23,086 bases of DNA from positions 1 to 23,086 of the forward strand of contig CAYJVP010000004.1 in assembly GCA_964373615.1 (NCBI GenBank). Reading direction: 5' to 3'. Shown piece by piece: positions 16,416-23,086 of the stretch; position 1 is the first letter of the stretch, and each line of letters opens with the position of its first letter. Below the pieces are notes generated by a model. It did not search any database, was not told the DNA's origin, and saw only the letters and a program-made list of their open reading frames with translations. The DNA is from CAYJVP01 sp964373615 (lineage in GTDB: Bacteria > Patescibacteriota > Patescibacteriia > UBA9934 > GWF2-40-263). A program made the translations under genes and the position numbers.

Positions 16416-18305
16416 CTAATCCCCAAGCTCAATATCCAAGTTGGCCGTGGTGCATGCTTCGTCCGAAGGCAGGCCATTGCAGCAGAACGGGAAATCATCC
16501 GTCGCACACAGAGGCGAGGCAACTGTTTCCGACGGTCCGTACGCCGGGCGCATGCAGATCTGGTAGGCGCTCTTCACGCCCTGGGTGATCACGGGATAAT
16601 AGTTGTAAAAAGTCGCGGTGTCCTCGTCGCTTTCCCAAAATGACGCATGGTCAGTCGTCACCTTCGTGCAGGTCTGCGGATCGCCCTCGTCATCGACGGG
16701 ACAATCGTCGGTCGAAAGCGTCGCACTCGCATTCGAATACCACATCTCCTGTTCCTGATCCGGAACAAGTTGGATGTTTTCTGTATTCAGGGTCGAGGCT
16801 TGCATGAGCGCGCTAAACTTCAACACCACGTCCGTATCCACGTCCACCTCTTCCTCCACAATGGAAGGGGAGAGCTCCTCAAGATGCGGCACGCTGTCAT
16901 TAATCGCGTCCGACGTGGAAAAATTCCAGATGTAATCGTCTCCGCCGTCATCCTGGGAGCCTGGCCCGTCAGCCGTGCCATCGCCTGATCCGTCCAAGGA
17001 ATTTCCGGCCGCGTCCACAAGTCCATCGAACAAGCCACCGATCGTCTCTGCCTGAGGTGGATCGTCGGAAAGCGTGGCCGCGTGCGCTTGCACCTCGATG
17101 TCAGAGGAGGACGGCAGGCAATAAATCGTGTTGCCGCACGGATCTTCGCTGCACGCGTCGTCGGTTGTGAACTCGATGGTGCGATAGTTGTTCACGACCG
17201 TAAATGTCCCCGTGACGTTTTGGTTGCTGACAGCATCGTCGGTGTACACTGCCTCCACATTGGCGAAGGTGTCACCGTCGTCTGGCGCATACGTGCCGGA
17301 TCCTGCGACCGGATCCATCGCGTCATCAAACATGATTTGAATGGTGATGTTTCGATCATACGGATCCGAACTCTCCTCCGGCGCCACGGACAGCACTTTG
17401 GGTGGGGTGAGATCAAGCTCGGTCGAAACCTCAAACGTCCACTGATACCCTTCATCATTGGATCCTGTGAACGCGGCAGAGCCGTCATCAAGGGCGATGT
17501 CCGGCGTCAAGTACACGGTGTAGTTCGTGTCATATTCGCTGTTGCCCATGAGATCAATCGGATCGAAAACAAACGTCAGCTGATCCTCCGTGAAGGAAAC
17601 GGTCGCCTCGACCAAATCCTCCTCGGCAACATCGCCAGACTCATCTTCGTCCGCGGTTTGGTAAATTAAGACGTTCCTGGTGTTCAGATAATTCGTGGTG
17701 GCGCTGTCTCCGTCGTATGCCGAACCGTCCGCCTCGACGATCAGGGAAGCCGGATCAATCGCTTCCTTAAACGTCACCATGATGCGCGTGTTGCGCGGGA
17801 TGTCGACAGCGCCACGCGAAGGGTAGTGTGTCTCAATGATCCCGGAACCAAGCGAGCCGGAGAGCGGCTCGGAATATTGCCCAGCCCCTGTGCCCGACGT
17901 CCCACCAAGACCCGAAATCTCAAGGAGCTTAAATAATATGTAAGACGCGGCGGAGTAGGAAAGAAAGATGATCACCAGACCGATGATCGCGCTCGAAATA
18001 ATTTTTTTGGCCTTGGCGATCTTCTCCTTCTCGCCTTGGGAAACCATGTAGAGATACCCGGCCCAGACGACGAGACACACGAGCACGATGCCAATGACGG
18101 CAATCGCCGCGCGGATGAACCGAGCGATGAGGATCGCAAGGTCAAGCGTGGAAAGACCGGAAGACTCGCCAAGCGTCCGGGTGTCGGCGCTATCGAGCTG
18201 TGCGTAGACTGGCAGCGCGGCAACAGCAAAAAACGTGAAAACAACAAGAAGACCAAGCAAGATGGTCGATCCTTTCCTCTTTGATTGCAAACCTGTCCGC
18301 TTCAT
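16416..18305 (-). CDS. Pilin-anchored protein with three bacterial Ig-like domains
   Basis: The product has 629 aa. The signal peptide is 1-36 (ending PVYAQ). A VirB2/TrbC-like module follows: helix one about 55-87, the basic cytoplasmic loop SQGEKEKIAKAKK, helix two about 102-128. The loop charge puts the remainder outside. Three Big_5-type Ig-like domains occupy about 154-295, 300-460 and 468-610, each opening with a Pro-containing beta strand and the first two ending with a WxF(E/S)xST strand. The C-terminus carries several Cys (FCCNGLPSDEAC), probably disulfide-bonded. The module aligns well with that of the 3336-aa neighbour, 3 nt downstream (R-x-I-R, W/Y-x-G-x-L/W-M, G-E-x-x-K, A-K-K). 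No enzyme motif is present. It is a surface structural protein, possibly a shorter partner of the giant one. Confidence 0.93.
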   Translation of the reverse strand: MKRTGLQSKRKGSTILLGLLVVFTFFAVAALPVYAQLDSADTRTLGESSGLSTLDLAILIARFIRAAIAVIGIVLVCLVVWAGYLYMVSQGEKEKIAKAKKIISSAIIGLVIIFLSYSAASYILFKLLEISGLGGTSGTGAGQYSEPLSGSLGSGIIETHYPSRGAVDIPRNTRIMVTFKEAIDPASLIVEADGSAYDGDSATTNYLNTRNVLIYQTADEDESGDVAEEDLVEATVSFTEDQLTFVFDPIDLMGNSEYDTNYTVYLTPDIALDDGSAAFTGSNDEGYQWTFEVSTELDLTPPKVLSVAPEESSDPYDRNITIQIMFDDAMDPVAGSGTYAPDDGDTFANVEAVYTDDAVSNQNVTGTFTVVNNYRTIEFTTDDACSEDPCGNTIYCLPSSSDIEVQAHAATLSDDPPQAETIGGLFDGLVDAAGNSLDGSGDGTADGPGSQDDGGDDYIWNFSTSDAINDSVPHLEELSPSIVEEEVDVDTDVVLKFSALMQASTLNTENIQLVPDQEQEMWYSNASATLSTDDCPVDDEGDPQTCTKVTTDHASFWESDEDTATFYNYYPVITQGVKSAYQICMRPAYGPSETVASPLCATDDFPFCCNGLPSDEACTTANLDIELGD

Positions 18306-18340
18306 GTTCGCGCACTCCGGTTTCTTCGATTCGTGACCTT

Positions 18341-18346
18341 ATTGTA
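18341..18346 (-). promoter_or_regulatory. Possible -10 box before the 629-aa gene
   Basis: TACAAT (5 of 6 consensus positions) lies on the minus strand 35 bp before the start codon, within a 93-bp gap. An A/T-rich tract sits just upstream, but no TTGACA-like -35 is found. It could start a separate surface-protein transcript. Confidence 0.35.
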
Positions 18347-18398
18347 CACGAATTTTTTAAAGAGCGCACAGGAGAAAGCCGCGCCTATTGTGGATACC

Positions 18399-18773
18399 TC
18401 ACGGAAGGGAAAGCAGCGCGTTCGAGGCGAGGTAGTACACCATGACCATAAAGAGCGCTCCGAAAAATCCGATCGCGATCTTTCGACGACCTCCCTTCAC
18501 CTCTTCATCCTTGCCAGAAGAGGTCATCTGCTGAAAGGCGCCGATCAGCATATTGCAGATGAAAAAAATGGCAAACATGACCGAGAAGGCCCGTGCGAGA
18601 CGATACGCGAGCTCGGGCATCTCACCGGAAAACCAATCGGGCGACACCTCTTCTTCTTTTTGCGCCGTGGCTGTCCCCTTTGTTGCGGCGGCAAGAACCT
18701 GTGGCGCAAAGATAAGCAAGGTCGTCAAACTGATGACCGCGCAGGCAAGAAATTTTTCAACCGCCGACTTCAC
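18399..18773 (-). CDS. Possible nested small pilin-like protein (internal GTG start)
   Basis: From GTG at 18773 the same frame gives 124 aa. It begins MKSAVEKFLACAVISLTTLL, a good signal peptide with a basic n-region, a hydrophobic core and an AAA exit. It then gives a two-helix VirB2-like segment. In a cytoplasmic YqeY fusion this export signal would be internal and awkward, so an independent product makes topological sense. No clear Shine-Dalgarno precedes the GTG, hence the modest confidence. Confidence 0.4.
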   Translation of the reverse strand: MKSAVEKFLACAVISLTTLLIFAPQVLAAATKGTATAQKEEEVSPDWFSGEMPELAYRLARAFSVMFAIFFICNMLIGAFQQMTSSGKDEEVKGGRRKIAIGFFGALFMVMVYYLASNALLSLP

Positions 18774-19214
18774 GCGCGCGCCATCCGCCCGACCAGCAAC
18801 GGCTTTCATAGCCGCACCCATCGCGCGACCCATGTCGGTCTTGCCGGCAACTCCGGCTTCCATGAGCGCTCCCTTCACCGTCGTCTCGAGCTCCACATCC
18901 GACAACTGGGCAGGGAGATACCTCTCCAACACGTCGAACTCGGCTTTTGCTTTCAGAACCAAATCCGTCCGGCAGCCGGCTTCAAACGCATCGATCGAAT
19001 CCTTGACCTGTTTGATCTGCCCTTTGAGGACCGAAAGCGCCTCTTCCTCGGACAGTTCATGTCCGCCGGAGGCGGATCCGCCTTTGGCGGACATGAGTTC
19101 GATCTGCCGATTCTTGAGCGCGGCGCGCAGCATGCGAAGCGTGGAGAGCTCGACGTCGCGGCGCTCTTTCATGGCAGAGGTGAAATCTTTGTTGATGGTT
19201 TCAAAAAGAGACAT
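18399..19214 (-). CDS. yqeY: YqeY (GatB/YqeY-like) protein fused to a pilin-like membrane domain
   Basis: The product has 271 aa. Residues 1-156 are a complete YqeY protein: STLRMLRAALKNRQIEL, EEEALSVLKGQIKQ, KDSIDAFEAG, LERYLPAQLSD and TDMGRAMGAAMKAVAGRADG. YqeY resembles the tRNA-binding tail of GatB; its exact role is unsettled. Where a normal YqeY ends (VKSAVEKFLA), the frame continues without a stop into ACAVISLTTLLIF..VLAAA, which reads as a signal peptide. Two membrane helices follow (about 204-230, 246-270) around the charged loop SSGKDEEVKGGRRK, matching the VirB2-like module of the next two genes. An internal GTG (residue 148, position 18773) could start the pilin part alone. Residues 41-52 are an insertion encoded by a 40-bp palindrome. 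The start is ATG at 19214, just after the rpsU terminator. Confidence 0.9.
   Translation of the reverse strand: MSLFETINKDFTSAMKERRDVELSTLRMLRAALKNRQIELMSAKGGSASGGHELSEEEALSVLKGQIKQVKDSIDAFEAGCRTDLVLKAKAEFDVLERYLPAQLSDVELETTVKGALMEAGVAGKTDMGRAMGAAMKAVAGRADGARVKSAVEKFLACAVISLTTLLIFAPQVLAAATKGTATAQKEEEVSPDWFSGEMPELAYRLARAFSVMFAIFFICNMLIGAFQQMTSSGKDEEVKGGRRKIAIGFFGALFMVMVYYLASNALLSLP
19057..19096. repeat. 40-bp palindromic element inside yqeY
   Basis: Outer arms TCATGTCCGCC and GGCGGACATGA are perfect 11-bp inverted repeats. Inside them, flanked by GGA and TTT, is the perfect 12-bp palindrome GGCGGATCCGCC. It encodes MSAKGGSASGGHE, an in-frame insertion in a loop where YqeY homologues have only a few residues. 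Confidence 0.9.
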
Positions 19215-19220
19215 ACGATC

Positions 19221-19265
19221 AAAAAAACGGAAGAGAAAAGTGGCGAGAGGAAACCCTTCGCCACT
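19221..19265 (-). terminator. Strong terminator of the lepB-hisS-rpsU unit
   Basis: On the minus strand AGTGGCGA and TCGCCACT form a perfect 8-bp stem (19239-19265), with an inner AGG/CCT pairing possible. TTTTCTCTTCCGTTTTTTT follows. It ends only 6 nt before the yqeY start, so yqeY needs read-through or an undetected promoter. Confidence 0.85.
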
Positions 19266-19289
19266 CTATCACAAAAGTCGAGTCGATAT

Positions 19290-19553
19290 CTAACGGGACG
19301 GACGGCGCGGCTTCCGAGCGAAATCTTCTTCCACCATTTTCCCGGATTTGATGAGGTACTCACGCTTTTCCGTAATCTCGAGCCGCCGCAGGGCGCTTTT
19401 GCGCGTGGCGCTCCGACTCTTTTTCGGAGCATGAAAACGAATCTTCTTCGCCTGAAGAAGCCGACCGCTTTGCTGCACGCGTTTGGAAAAACGGCGCAAC
19501 AGGCTCTCAAAACTTTCACCCCTTCGACGCTTGACTTCGAGCACAAGACTCAC
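19290..19553 (-). CDS. rpsU: Small ribosomal subunit protein bS21
   Basis: This is an 87-aa basic protein of the 30S subunit, placed near the mRNA exit and anti-Shine-Dalgarno region. The family core VKRRRGESFESLLRRFSKRV is followed by QQSGRLLQAKKIRFH and a Lys/Arg-rich helix. It is longer than the roughly 58-70 aa of typical bS21 because of an extra C-terminal basic segment (LEITEKREYLIKSGKM..RKPRRPSR). The start is GTG at 19553, supported by AGGAAGG a few bases upstream. It lies 16 bp after hisS and just before a strong terminator, as the last gene of that operon. Confidence 0.93.
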   Translation of the reverse strand: MSLVLEVKRRRGESFESLLRRFSKRVQQSGRLLQAKKIRFHAPKKSRSATRKSALRRLEITEKREYLIKSGKMVEEDFARKPRRPSR

Positions 19554-19569
19554 CTTCCTTCCTAAATAT

Positions 19570-21012
19570 TTACGGCGCTATCGTGCCACTTCCTCCAGGT
19601 GGTGTCAACCCTGTTGTCTCGCCAAGCTTCCGTTTCATGATCGAAACGATCTTGCTTACATCCGCAATCTCCTGCGCGCCAGACTCCATATCCCGAAGAA
19701 TAATGGTGCCATCGAGCACCTCTTTCTGCCCAAGAATAAGGGTGTAAGGCACGGCAAGCTTGTTGGCCTGCTCAAGCTGCGCCTTCAAGGCGCTGCGGCC
19801 GAACGCCTCCCGAATCTCGAGTCCGGAGGCACGAAACTCCTCAAAAAGCTTGAGCCCCTGCCGACGGGCCGCATCCCCGAGTTGAGCGAAGAATATCTGC
19901 GGTTTTTTCATGGGCGGCTCCACCTTGAGCTCTTTCATCGCCAACACCACCCGCTCCATGCCGATCGCAAGCCCGCATCCGGGAGTTCCTTCCCGACCAC
20001 CCAAAAGCTCGACCAATCCGTCGTAGCGTCCGCCGCCGCCCAGCGCGTTTTGCGTGCGCTCTCCTTCGTCGGACGCAGACCAGATCTCAAACACGGTGCG
20101 CGTGTAGTAATCAAGACCTCGCACCAGATATGCATCAAGCGTGTACGGCACTTCAGCCGCGTCCAGAAACTCAAGCACCTTCATGAAGTGGTTTTTTGAA
20201 TCCTCATCGAGCCAGTCGAGCATTTGCGGAGCCTCTGCCTTGACGCTCTGACACTCCTCCGCCCTACAATCAAGAAGACGCAACGGATTTTTCAAGAGCC
20301 GCCGCTTGCAATCCTCGCAAATCTGGTTGCGCTTGCTGCGATAGTACGACACCAACTCCACTTTGTATTCTTGCCGCGACTCAGGCGTCCCAATCGAATT
20401 GACGTGCATGACCACATCGACCGAAACGGACTTGAACAAATGATACGCCATCACCATGAGCTGCGCGTCCATAACAGCCTCGCCGCTGCCGATCACCTCA
20501 AAGCCGATTTGGTGATGTTGACGGTAGCGACCGGCTTGCGGTCGGTCATAGCGAAAATTCGGCGCAAAATAATACAGCTTCACGGGCTGCGGAAGGTTCA
20601 GCATGCCGTGGTTGACATAAGCGCGCACGACCGACGCGGTCGCCTCCGGACGCAACACGCAGCGGTCCCCGCCGCGATCTTCAAACGCGTATATTTCTTT
20701 CTCAATAATGTCCGTTTGCTTGCCGATCGTGCGCACGAACAACTCTTCCTTTTCGACAACCGGCAGATCAATGCGTTCAAAACTGTACGCTTCGGCAACG
20801 TGGCGACCGAGGTCGCGCAGCATCTCCCAGTAGGGCTGCTCGTCCGGAAGGATGTCGCGAAACCCACGCAGGAGCTCCGTCGGTCGCTTGCCTTTCGGCA
20901 ACGCCACGACTGGCTCTTTTGACGGCGCGGCAGCCTCCTTTGGCTCCACAAAATCGTCTTCTTCCTGTTTTGGCTTCACGGCCTTCTTCTGGGCGACTTC
21001 CTTTTTCGGCAT
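19570..21012 (-). CDS. hisS: Histidine-tRNA ligase
   Basis: This is a 480-aa class II aminoacyl-tRNA synthetase that charges tRNA-His in the cytoplasm. The catalytic core begins near residue 43 (RGFRDILPDE). Motif 2 is FRYDRPQAGRYRQHHQIGFE (153-172), the histidine signatures are LVRGLDYY (296-303) and GGGGRYDGL (325-333), and motif 3 is GLAIGMER (347-354). The anticodon-binding domain fills about 370-465. A Cys-x2-Cys...Cys-x4-Cys cluster (232-254) sits in the insertion domain. Residues 1-42 are an unusual Lys/Ala/Glu/Pro-rich extension, which may be a disordered RNA-binding tail. The start is ATG at 21012, 8 nt after lepB, so the genes are co-transcribed. Confidence 0.97.
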   Translation of the reverse strand: MPKKEVAQKKAVKPKQEEDDFVEPKEAAAPSKEPVVALPKGKRPTELLRGFRDILPDEQPYWEMLRDLGRHVAEAYSFERIDLPVVEKEELFVRTIGKQTDIIEKEIYAFEDRGGDRCVLRPEATASVVRAYVNHGMLNLPQPVKLYYFAPNFRYDRPQAGRYRQHHQIGFEVIGSGEAVMDAQLMVMAYHLFKSVSVDVVMHVNSIGTPESRQEYKVELVSYYRSKRNQICEDCKRRLLKNPLRLLDCRAEECQSVKAEAPQMLDWLDEDSKNHFMKVLEFLDAAEVPYTLDAYLVRGLDYYTRTVFEIWSASDEGERTQNALGGGGRYDGLVELLGGREGTPGCGLAIGMERVVLAMKELKVEPPMKKPQIFFAQLGDAARRQGLKLFEEFRASGLEIREAFGRSALKAQLEQANKLAVPYTLILGQKEVLDGTIILRDMESGAQEIADVSKIVSIMKRKLGETTGLTPPGGSGTIAP

Positions 21013-21020
21013 ACAAAAAT

Positions 21021-21644
21021 TTACAATTCGTATTCGGGTGTTTCAAAAACGCCGATGCGCGACAGCGGAAGCCCGCGCACCCACACACGGCCAACAATGT
21101 CGCTACGCTGAACCGTGCCAAACATACGTGAATCAAGGCTTGCTTCCCGATTGTCGCCGAGAACAAAATATTCGTCCTCGGCGAGGGTTACTTTGTTGTA
21201 TTTCCCAAGCGGCGTGTACACGTCGGTTAAATAGTCTTCGTCAAGAAGGATGCCGTTCACATGCTCCTTGTTGTAAATTTTCACCTTCCCGTTTACGATC
21301 TCCACGGTTTCGGAAGGTAAGCCGATCACGCGCTTGATAAAAAATTCCGATGGGTCGTTCTTATAGCGAAACACCGCGATGTCCCCGCGCACCGGATCAT
21401 TGAATCGATACGACAGCTCGTCGATGATGAGATATTCACGATCGTAAAAATTCGGCTCCATGGACGCTCCCTTCACGTAAAACGGTTGGATGAGGAAGTA
21501 ACGGATCGGCAAAATGATCGCGGCCGAGATGATCACGATTTGGACAATCTCCAAAACGAACACCATGAACGCGCCAAACGCGGGCCCCAATTTTTTATGC
21601 CAAAACGTGTCAGCAGGATTGTCCGAGCGATGAAACATGCCCAT
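21021..21644 (-). CDS. lepB: Signal peptidase I
   Basis: This is a 207-aa membrane serine protease that cuts signal peptides from exported proteins on the outer face of the membrane. A single N-terminal anchor helix spans about 24-49. The catalytic serine is in GASMEPNF (Ser61) and the lysine base is in FFIKRVIG (Lys104). The conserved box GDNREASLDSR is at 163-173. The start is ATG at 21644; a second ATG two codons later is equally possible. It is the first gene after a good promoter, followed by hisS. It would plausibly process the signal peptides of the large surface proteins encoded downstream, although nothing shows it is dedicated to them. Confidence 0.96.
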   Translation of the reverse strand: MGMFHRSDNPADTFWHKKLGPAFGAFMVFVLEIVQIVIISAAIILPIRYFLIQPFYVKGASMEPNFYDREYLIIDELSYRFNDPVRGDIAVFRYKNDPSEFFIKRVIGLPSETVEIVNGKVKIYNKEHVNGILLDEDYLTDVYTPLGKYNKVTLAEDEYFVLGDNREASLDSRMFGTVQRSDIVGRVWVRGLPLSRIGVFETPEYEL

Positions 21645-21664
21645 ACATGGCGCAAGTTAGGTTC

Positions 21665-21693
21665 AGTTTATCAGGGTTTTTTGGGCGTGGCAA
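21665..21693 (-). promoter_or_regulatory. lepB-hisS-rpsU promoter
   Basis: The -35 TTGCCA (21688-21693) and -10 TAAACT (21665-21670) are exactly 17 bp apart on the minus strand. Transcription would start near 21658, leaving a leader of about 14 nt before the lepB ATG. It lies between the upstream terminator and lepB. Confidence 0.65.
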
Positions 21694-21752
21694 GACCGCG
21701 GGAGTTTGTAATTCACAGCCTCCTGGTCGCCGATTTTTTAACAAAACAATAG

Positions 21753-21786
21753 AAAAACCCGCCGGCCTCACGGGGAGGGCGGCGGG
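21753..21786 (-). terminator. Terminator overlapping the end of the sigma4/alpha-CTD gene
   Basis: Arms CCCGCCG and CGGCGGG (7 bp) plus inner CCTC/GAGG (4 bp, one mismatch between them) enclose a 5-nt loop, followed by five T. The gene's TGA stop (21768-21770) lies inside the hairpin, so terminator and coding end are merged. Confidence 0.85.
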
Positions 21787-22997
21787 GACACGGAAGGCCT
21801 TCGCGGGAAGTTCGGCCCGAGCTTCATGCCGAGCTGGAGCCCGAGATCGTCCAGGAGGTCCTTGACCTCGTTGAGCGACTTGTGGCCGAAATTCTTGGTC
21901 TTGAGCATCTCGGCCTCGGTCTTCTCGACGAGCTGCCAGACGAACTTGATGCCCGCGTTTGTCAGGCAGTTTTCCGTGCGGACGGAGAGCTCGAGTTTGT
22001 CGCACCTCTTGAAGAGGTTCGGGTTGAAATTCTTTGTGGCGACGGATTCGTTCGCCATGACGAGCTCGCGTACCTGCCTCCAGAACGCCCCGAACTTTTC
22101 GACCTCCGCTGTCTTCGCCCGCAGGTGTTCGTTCTCCTCCTCGAGGTCGCGCACCTGCTCGACGAGCGGTTGGATGAACGGCCGGAACCGCTCGGACATC
22201 GAGGGAGACCGGAGCAGATGCAGGGCCTTGGCTTCGATCTGGCGGACGCGCTCTCTGATGACGCCCAGCTCTCTGGCGATCTCCTCGAGCGTACGCCGCG
22301 GACCGTTGAACCCGAAGCGCTCCCGGATGACCCGCTCCTCGCGCGGCGTGAGCGTGGCGAGCGCTTGGCACACCGTCTCCTTGAACGCCGCCTCCCGCTC
22401 CTCGCTCCAGGCCGGCCGGACCAGGCGGCGCGCCTCCTCGACGTCCTTTCGCCTTGCCTCCTCGAGGATCATCTGCGTGAACTCCTCGTGGCTCTGCGGC
22501 GGCGGCGCCTCCCCGCTCGCGATGCGTTCGAGCGCCACGTTCATCCAGCCGCTGGCGCTTGGCATCGCGGAGTTCTGGCCGAAGATCTCGCGGACCAGTC
22601 GCCACTCGCCGCTCCGGCGCTGGCCGCTCGTGTCGTCGCCTGACGTGAGGGTGAGCAGGGTCAGGCCAGTCTCGACGCCCCGGAGGTACGCCAAGAGCTT
22701 CATGATATTGAGGTGCTCCTTGAGCGCATTGTGGATCGTGTTCCGGTTGTCATCGTCGAGTCCGACGGGCCGGCGGTGGTTGAGTTCGGCGTAGAGCTTG
22801 ACCGCGGCCGCGTAGCGCGCCTCCTTGGTCTTGGGGCGCTGGGCGCGGTTGAGCCCGAAGGCCTTGACGTCCTTGCGGTAGGTGATCGGGTTGCACTCGA
22901 CCATCCTGGCGGTCTCAGTGTCGCTCAGCCCGAGCGGGAAGAGCAGGCGAGTGAGCGTCTCGCGTTCGCGTCTGGGTCCCTGGTAGTCCCTCGGCAT
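21768..22997 (-). CDS. Hybrid of sigma-70 region 4 and RNA polymerase alpha C-terminal domain
   Basis: The product has 409 aa. Residues 14-50 look like a helix-turn-helix (LGLSDTETARMVECNPITYR). Residues 208-265 are sigma-70 region 4 (LTPREERVIRERFGF, then TLEEIARELGVIRERVRQIE), the -35-binding domain. A coiled coil covers about 275-300. Residues 333-395 are an alpha C-terminal domain (LSVRTENCLTNAGI, LLKT-like MLKTKNFGHKSLNEVKDLL). It keeps the UP-element DNA contacts Arg265, Asn268, Cys269, Gly296, Lys298 and Ser299 (E. coli numbering); Lys271 is Thr. Sigma region 2 is missing, so it cannot melt DNA like a full sigma factor; an accessory transcription regulator is likelier. The start is ATG at 22997 with a textbook AGGAGG (23004-23009), which its neighbours lack. 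GC is much higher than in flanking genes, hinting at a different origin. Confidence 0.9.
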   Translation of the reverse strand: MPRDYQGPRRERETLTRLLFPLGLSDTETARMVECNPITYRKDVKAFGLNRAQRPKTKEARYAAAVKLYAELNHRRPVGLDDDNRNTIHNALKEHLNIMKLLAYLRGVETGLTLLTLTSGDDTSGQRRSGEWRLVREIFGQNSAMPSASGWMNVALERIASGEAPPPQSHEEFTQMILEEARRKDVEEARRLVRPAWSEEREAAFKETVCQALATLTPREERVIRERFGFNGPRRTLEEIARELGVIRERVRQIEAKALHLLRSPSMSERFRPFIQPLVEQVRDLEEENEHLRAKTAEVEKFGAFWRQVRELVMANESVATKNFNPNLFKRCDKLELSVRTENCLTNAGIKFVWQLVEKTEAEMLKTKNFGHKSLNEVKDLLDDLGLQLGMKLGPNFPRRPSVSPPPSP

Positions 22998-23086
22998 TTT
23001 GAACCTCCTGGCCTGAAAGGACAGGATATTTAAGAGACCTCTGAAAAAGTTCGTATTCAGTTTCGCCTGTCTGGTGACGGACAGAC

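Noticed and set aside
6402..18305. A type IV secretion system locus
   Set aside because: Only VirB2/TrbC-like helices are present; no ATPase, coupling protein, VirB6 or relaxase is seen in the window.
20524..20550. An inverted repeat GACCG/CGGTC in hisS as another palindromic insertion
   Set aside because: It encodes the invariant motif 2 residues YDRPQAGRYRQ, so it is ordinary conserved coding sequence.
23060..23086. A hairpin at the right edge (CTGTC/GACAG or GTCTG/CAGAC)
   Set aside because: The two alternative 5-bp stems are short, no T-run follows, and the sequence is cut by the window end.

Overview
The window reads as a piece of a Patescibacteria (CPR, Parcubacteria-type) chromosome. 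The evidence is very tight gene packing, all genes on the minus strand, VirB2/TrbC-like 'T4SS pilin' membrane modules carrying long Ig-like ectodomains, and a compact block of division and housekeeping genes. TGA ends at least five genes, so the code is the standard bacterial one. Lineage is inferred from gene content only; I ran no database search.

Layout in transcription order (high to low coordinates). (1) 22997-21768: a GC-rich gene for a hybrid of sigma-70 region 4 and an RNA polymerase alpha C-terminal domain, with its own terminator. (2) 21644-19290: a clear promoter, then lepB (signal peptidase I), hisS and rpsU, ending at a strong terminator. (3) 19214-2895: a long co-directional run. 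It starts with a YqeY protein fused in frame to a small pilin-like membrane segment. Next come a 629-aa pilin-anchored Ig-like protein, a 3336-aa pilin-anchored surface protein (Ig-like, IPT/TIG, two cysteine-rich repeat clusters, C-terminal VWA), and three single-pass membrane proteins that all carry calcium-binding thrombospondin-3-like repeats. It ends with ybeY and dgkA. Most gaps here are 1-6 nt. (4) 2869-166: ftsA, a likely terminator, a long leader with its own promoter, then ftsZ and a strong terminator. The edge (1-60) holds a promoter for a gene outside the window.

Working together: the block at about 18773-3778 looks like a surface-structure operon. Signal-peptide and VirB2-like helices hold very large, disulfide-rich, probably Ca2+/Mg2+-dependent adhesive ectodomains at the cell surface, with the three smaller calcium-binding proteins as likely partners. 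No other T4SS gene (VirB4, VirD4, VirB6) is present. This is the best candidate for an undescribed system. A second theme is short perfect palindromes sitting in frame inside three genes (ybeY, the 231-aa gene, yqeY), which resemble mobile palindromic elements that tolerate insertion into coding sequence.

No tRNA, rRNA, CRISPR array, transposase or integrase was seen. No gene-free stretch exceeds 223 bp. Long plus-strand open frames are antisense shadows.
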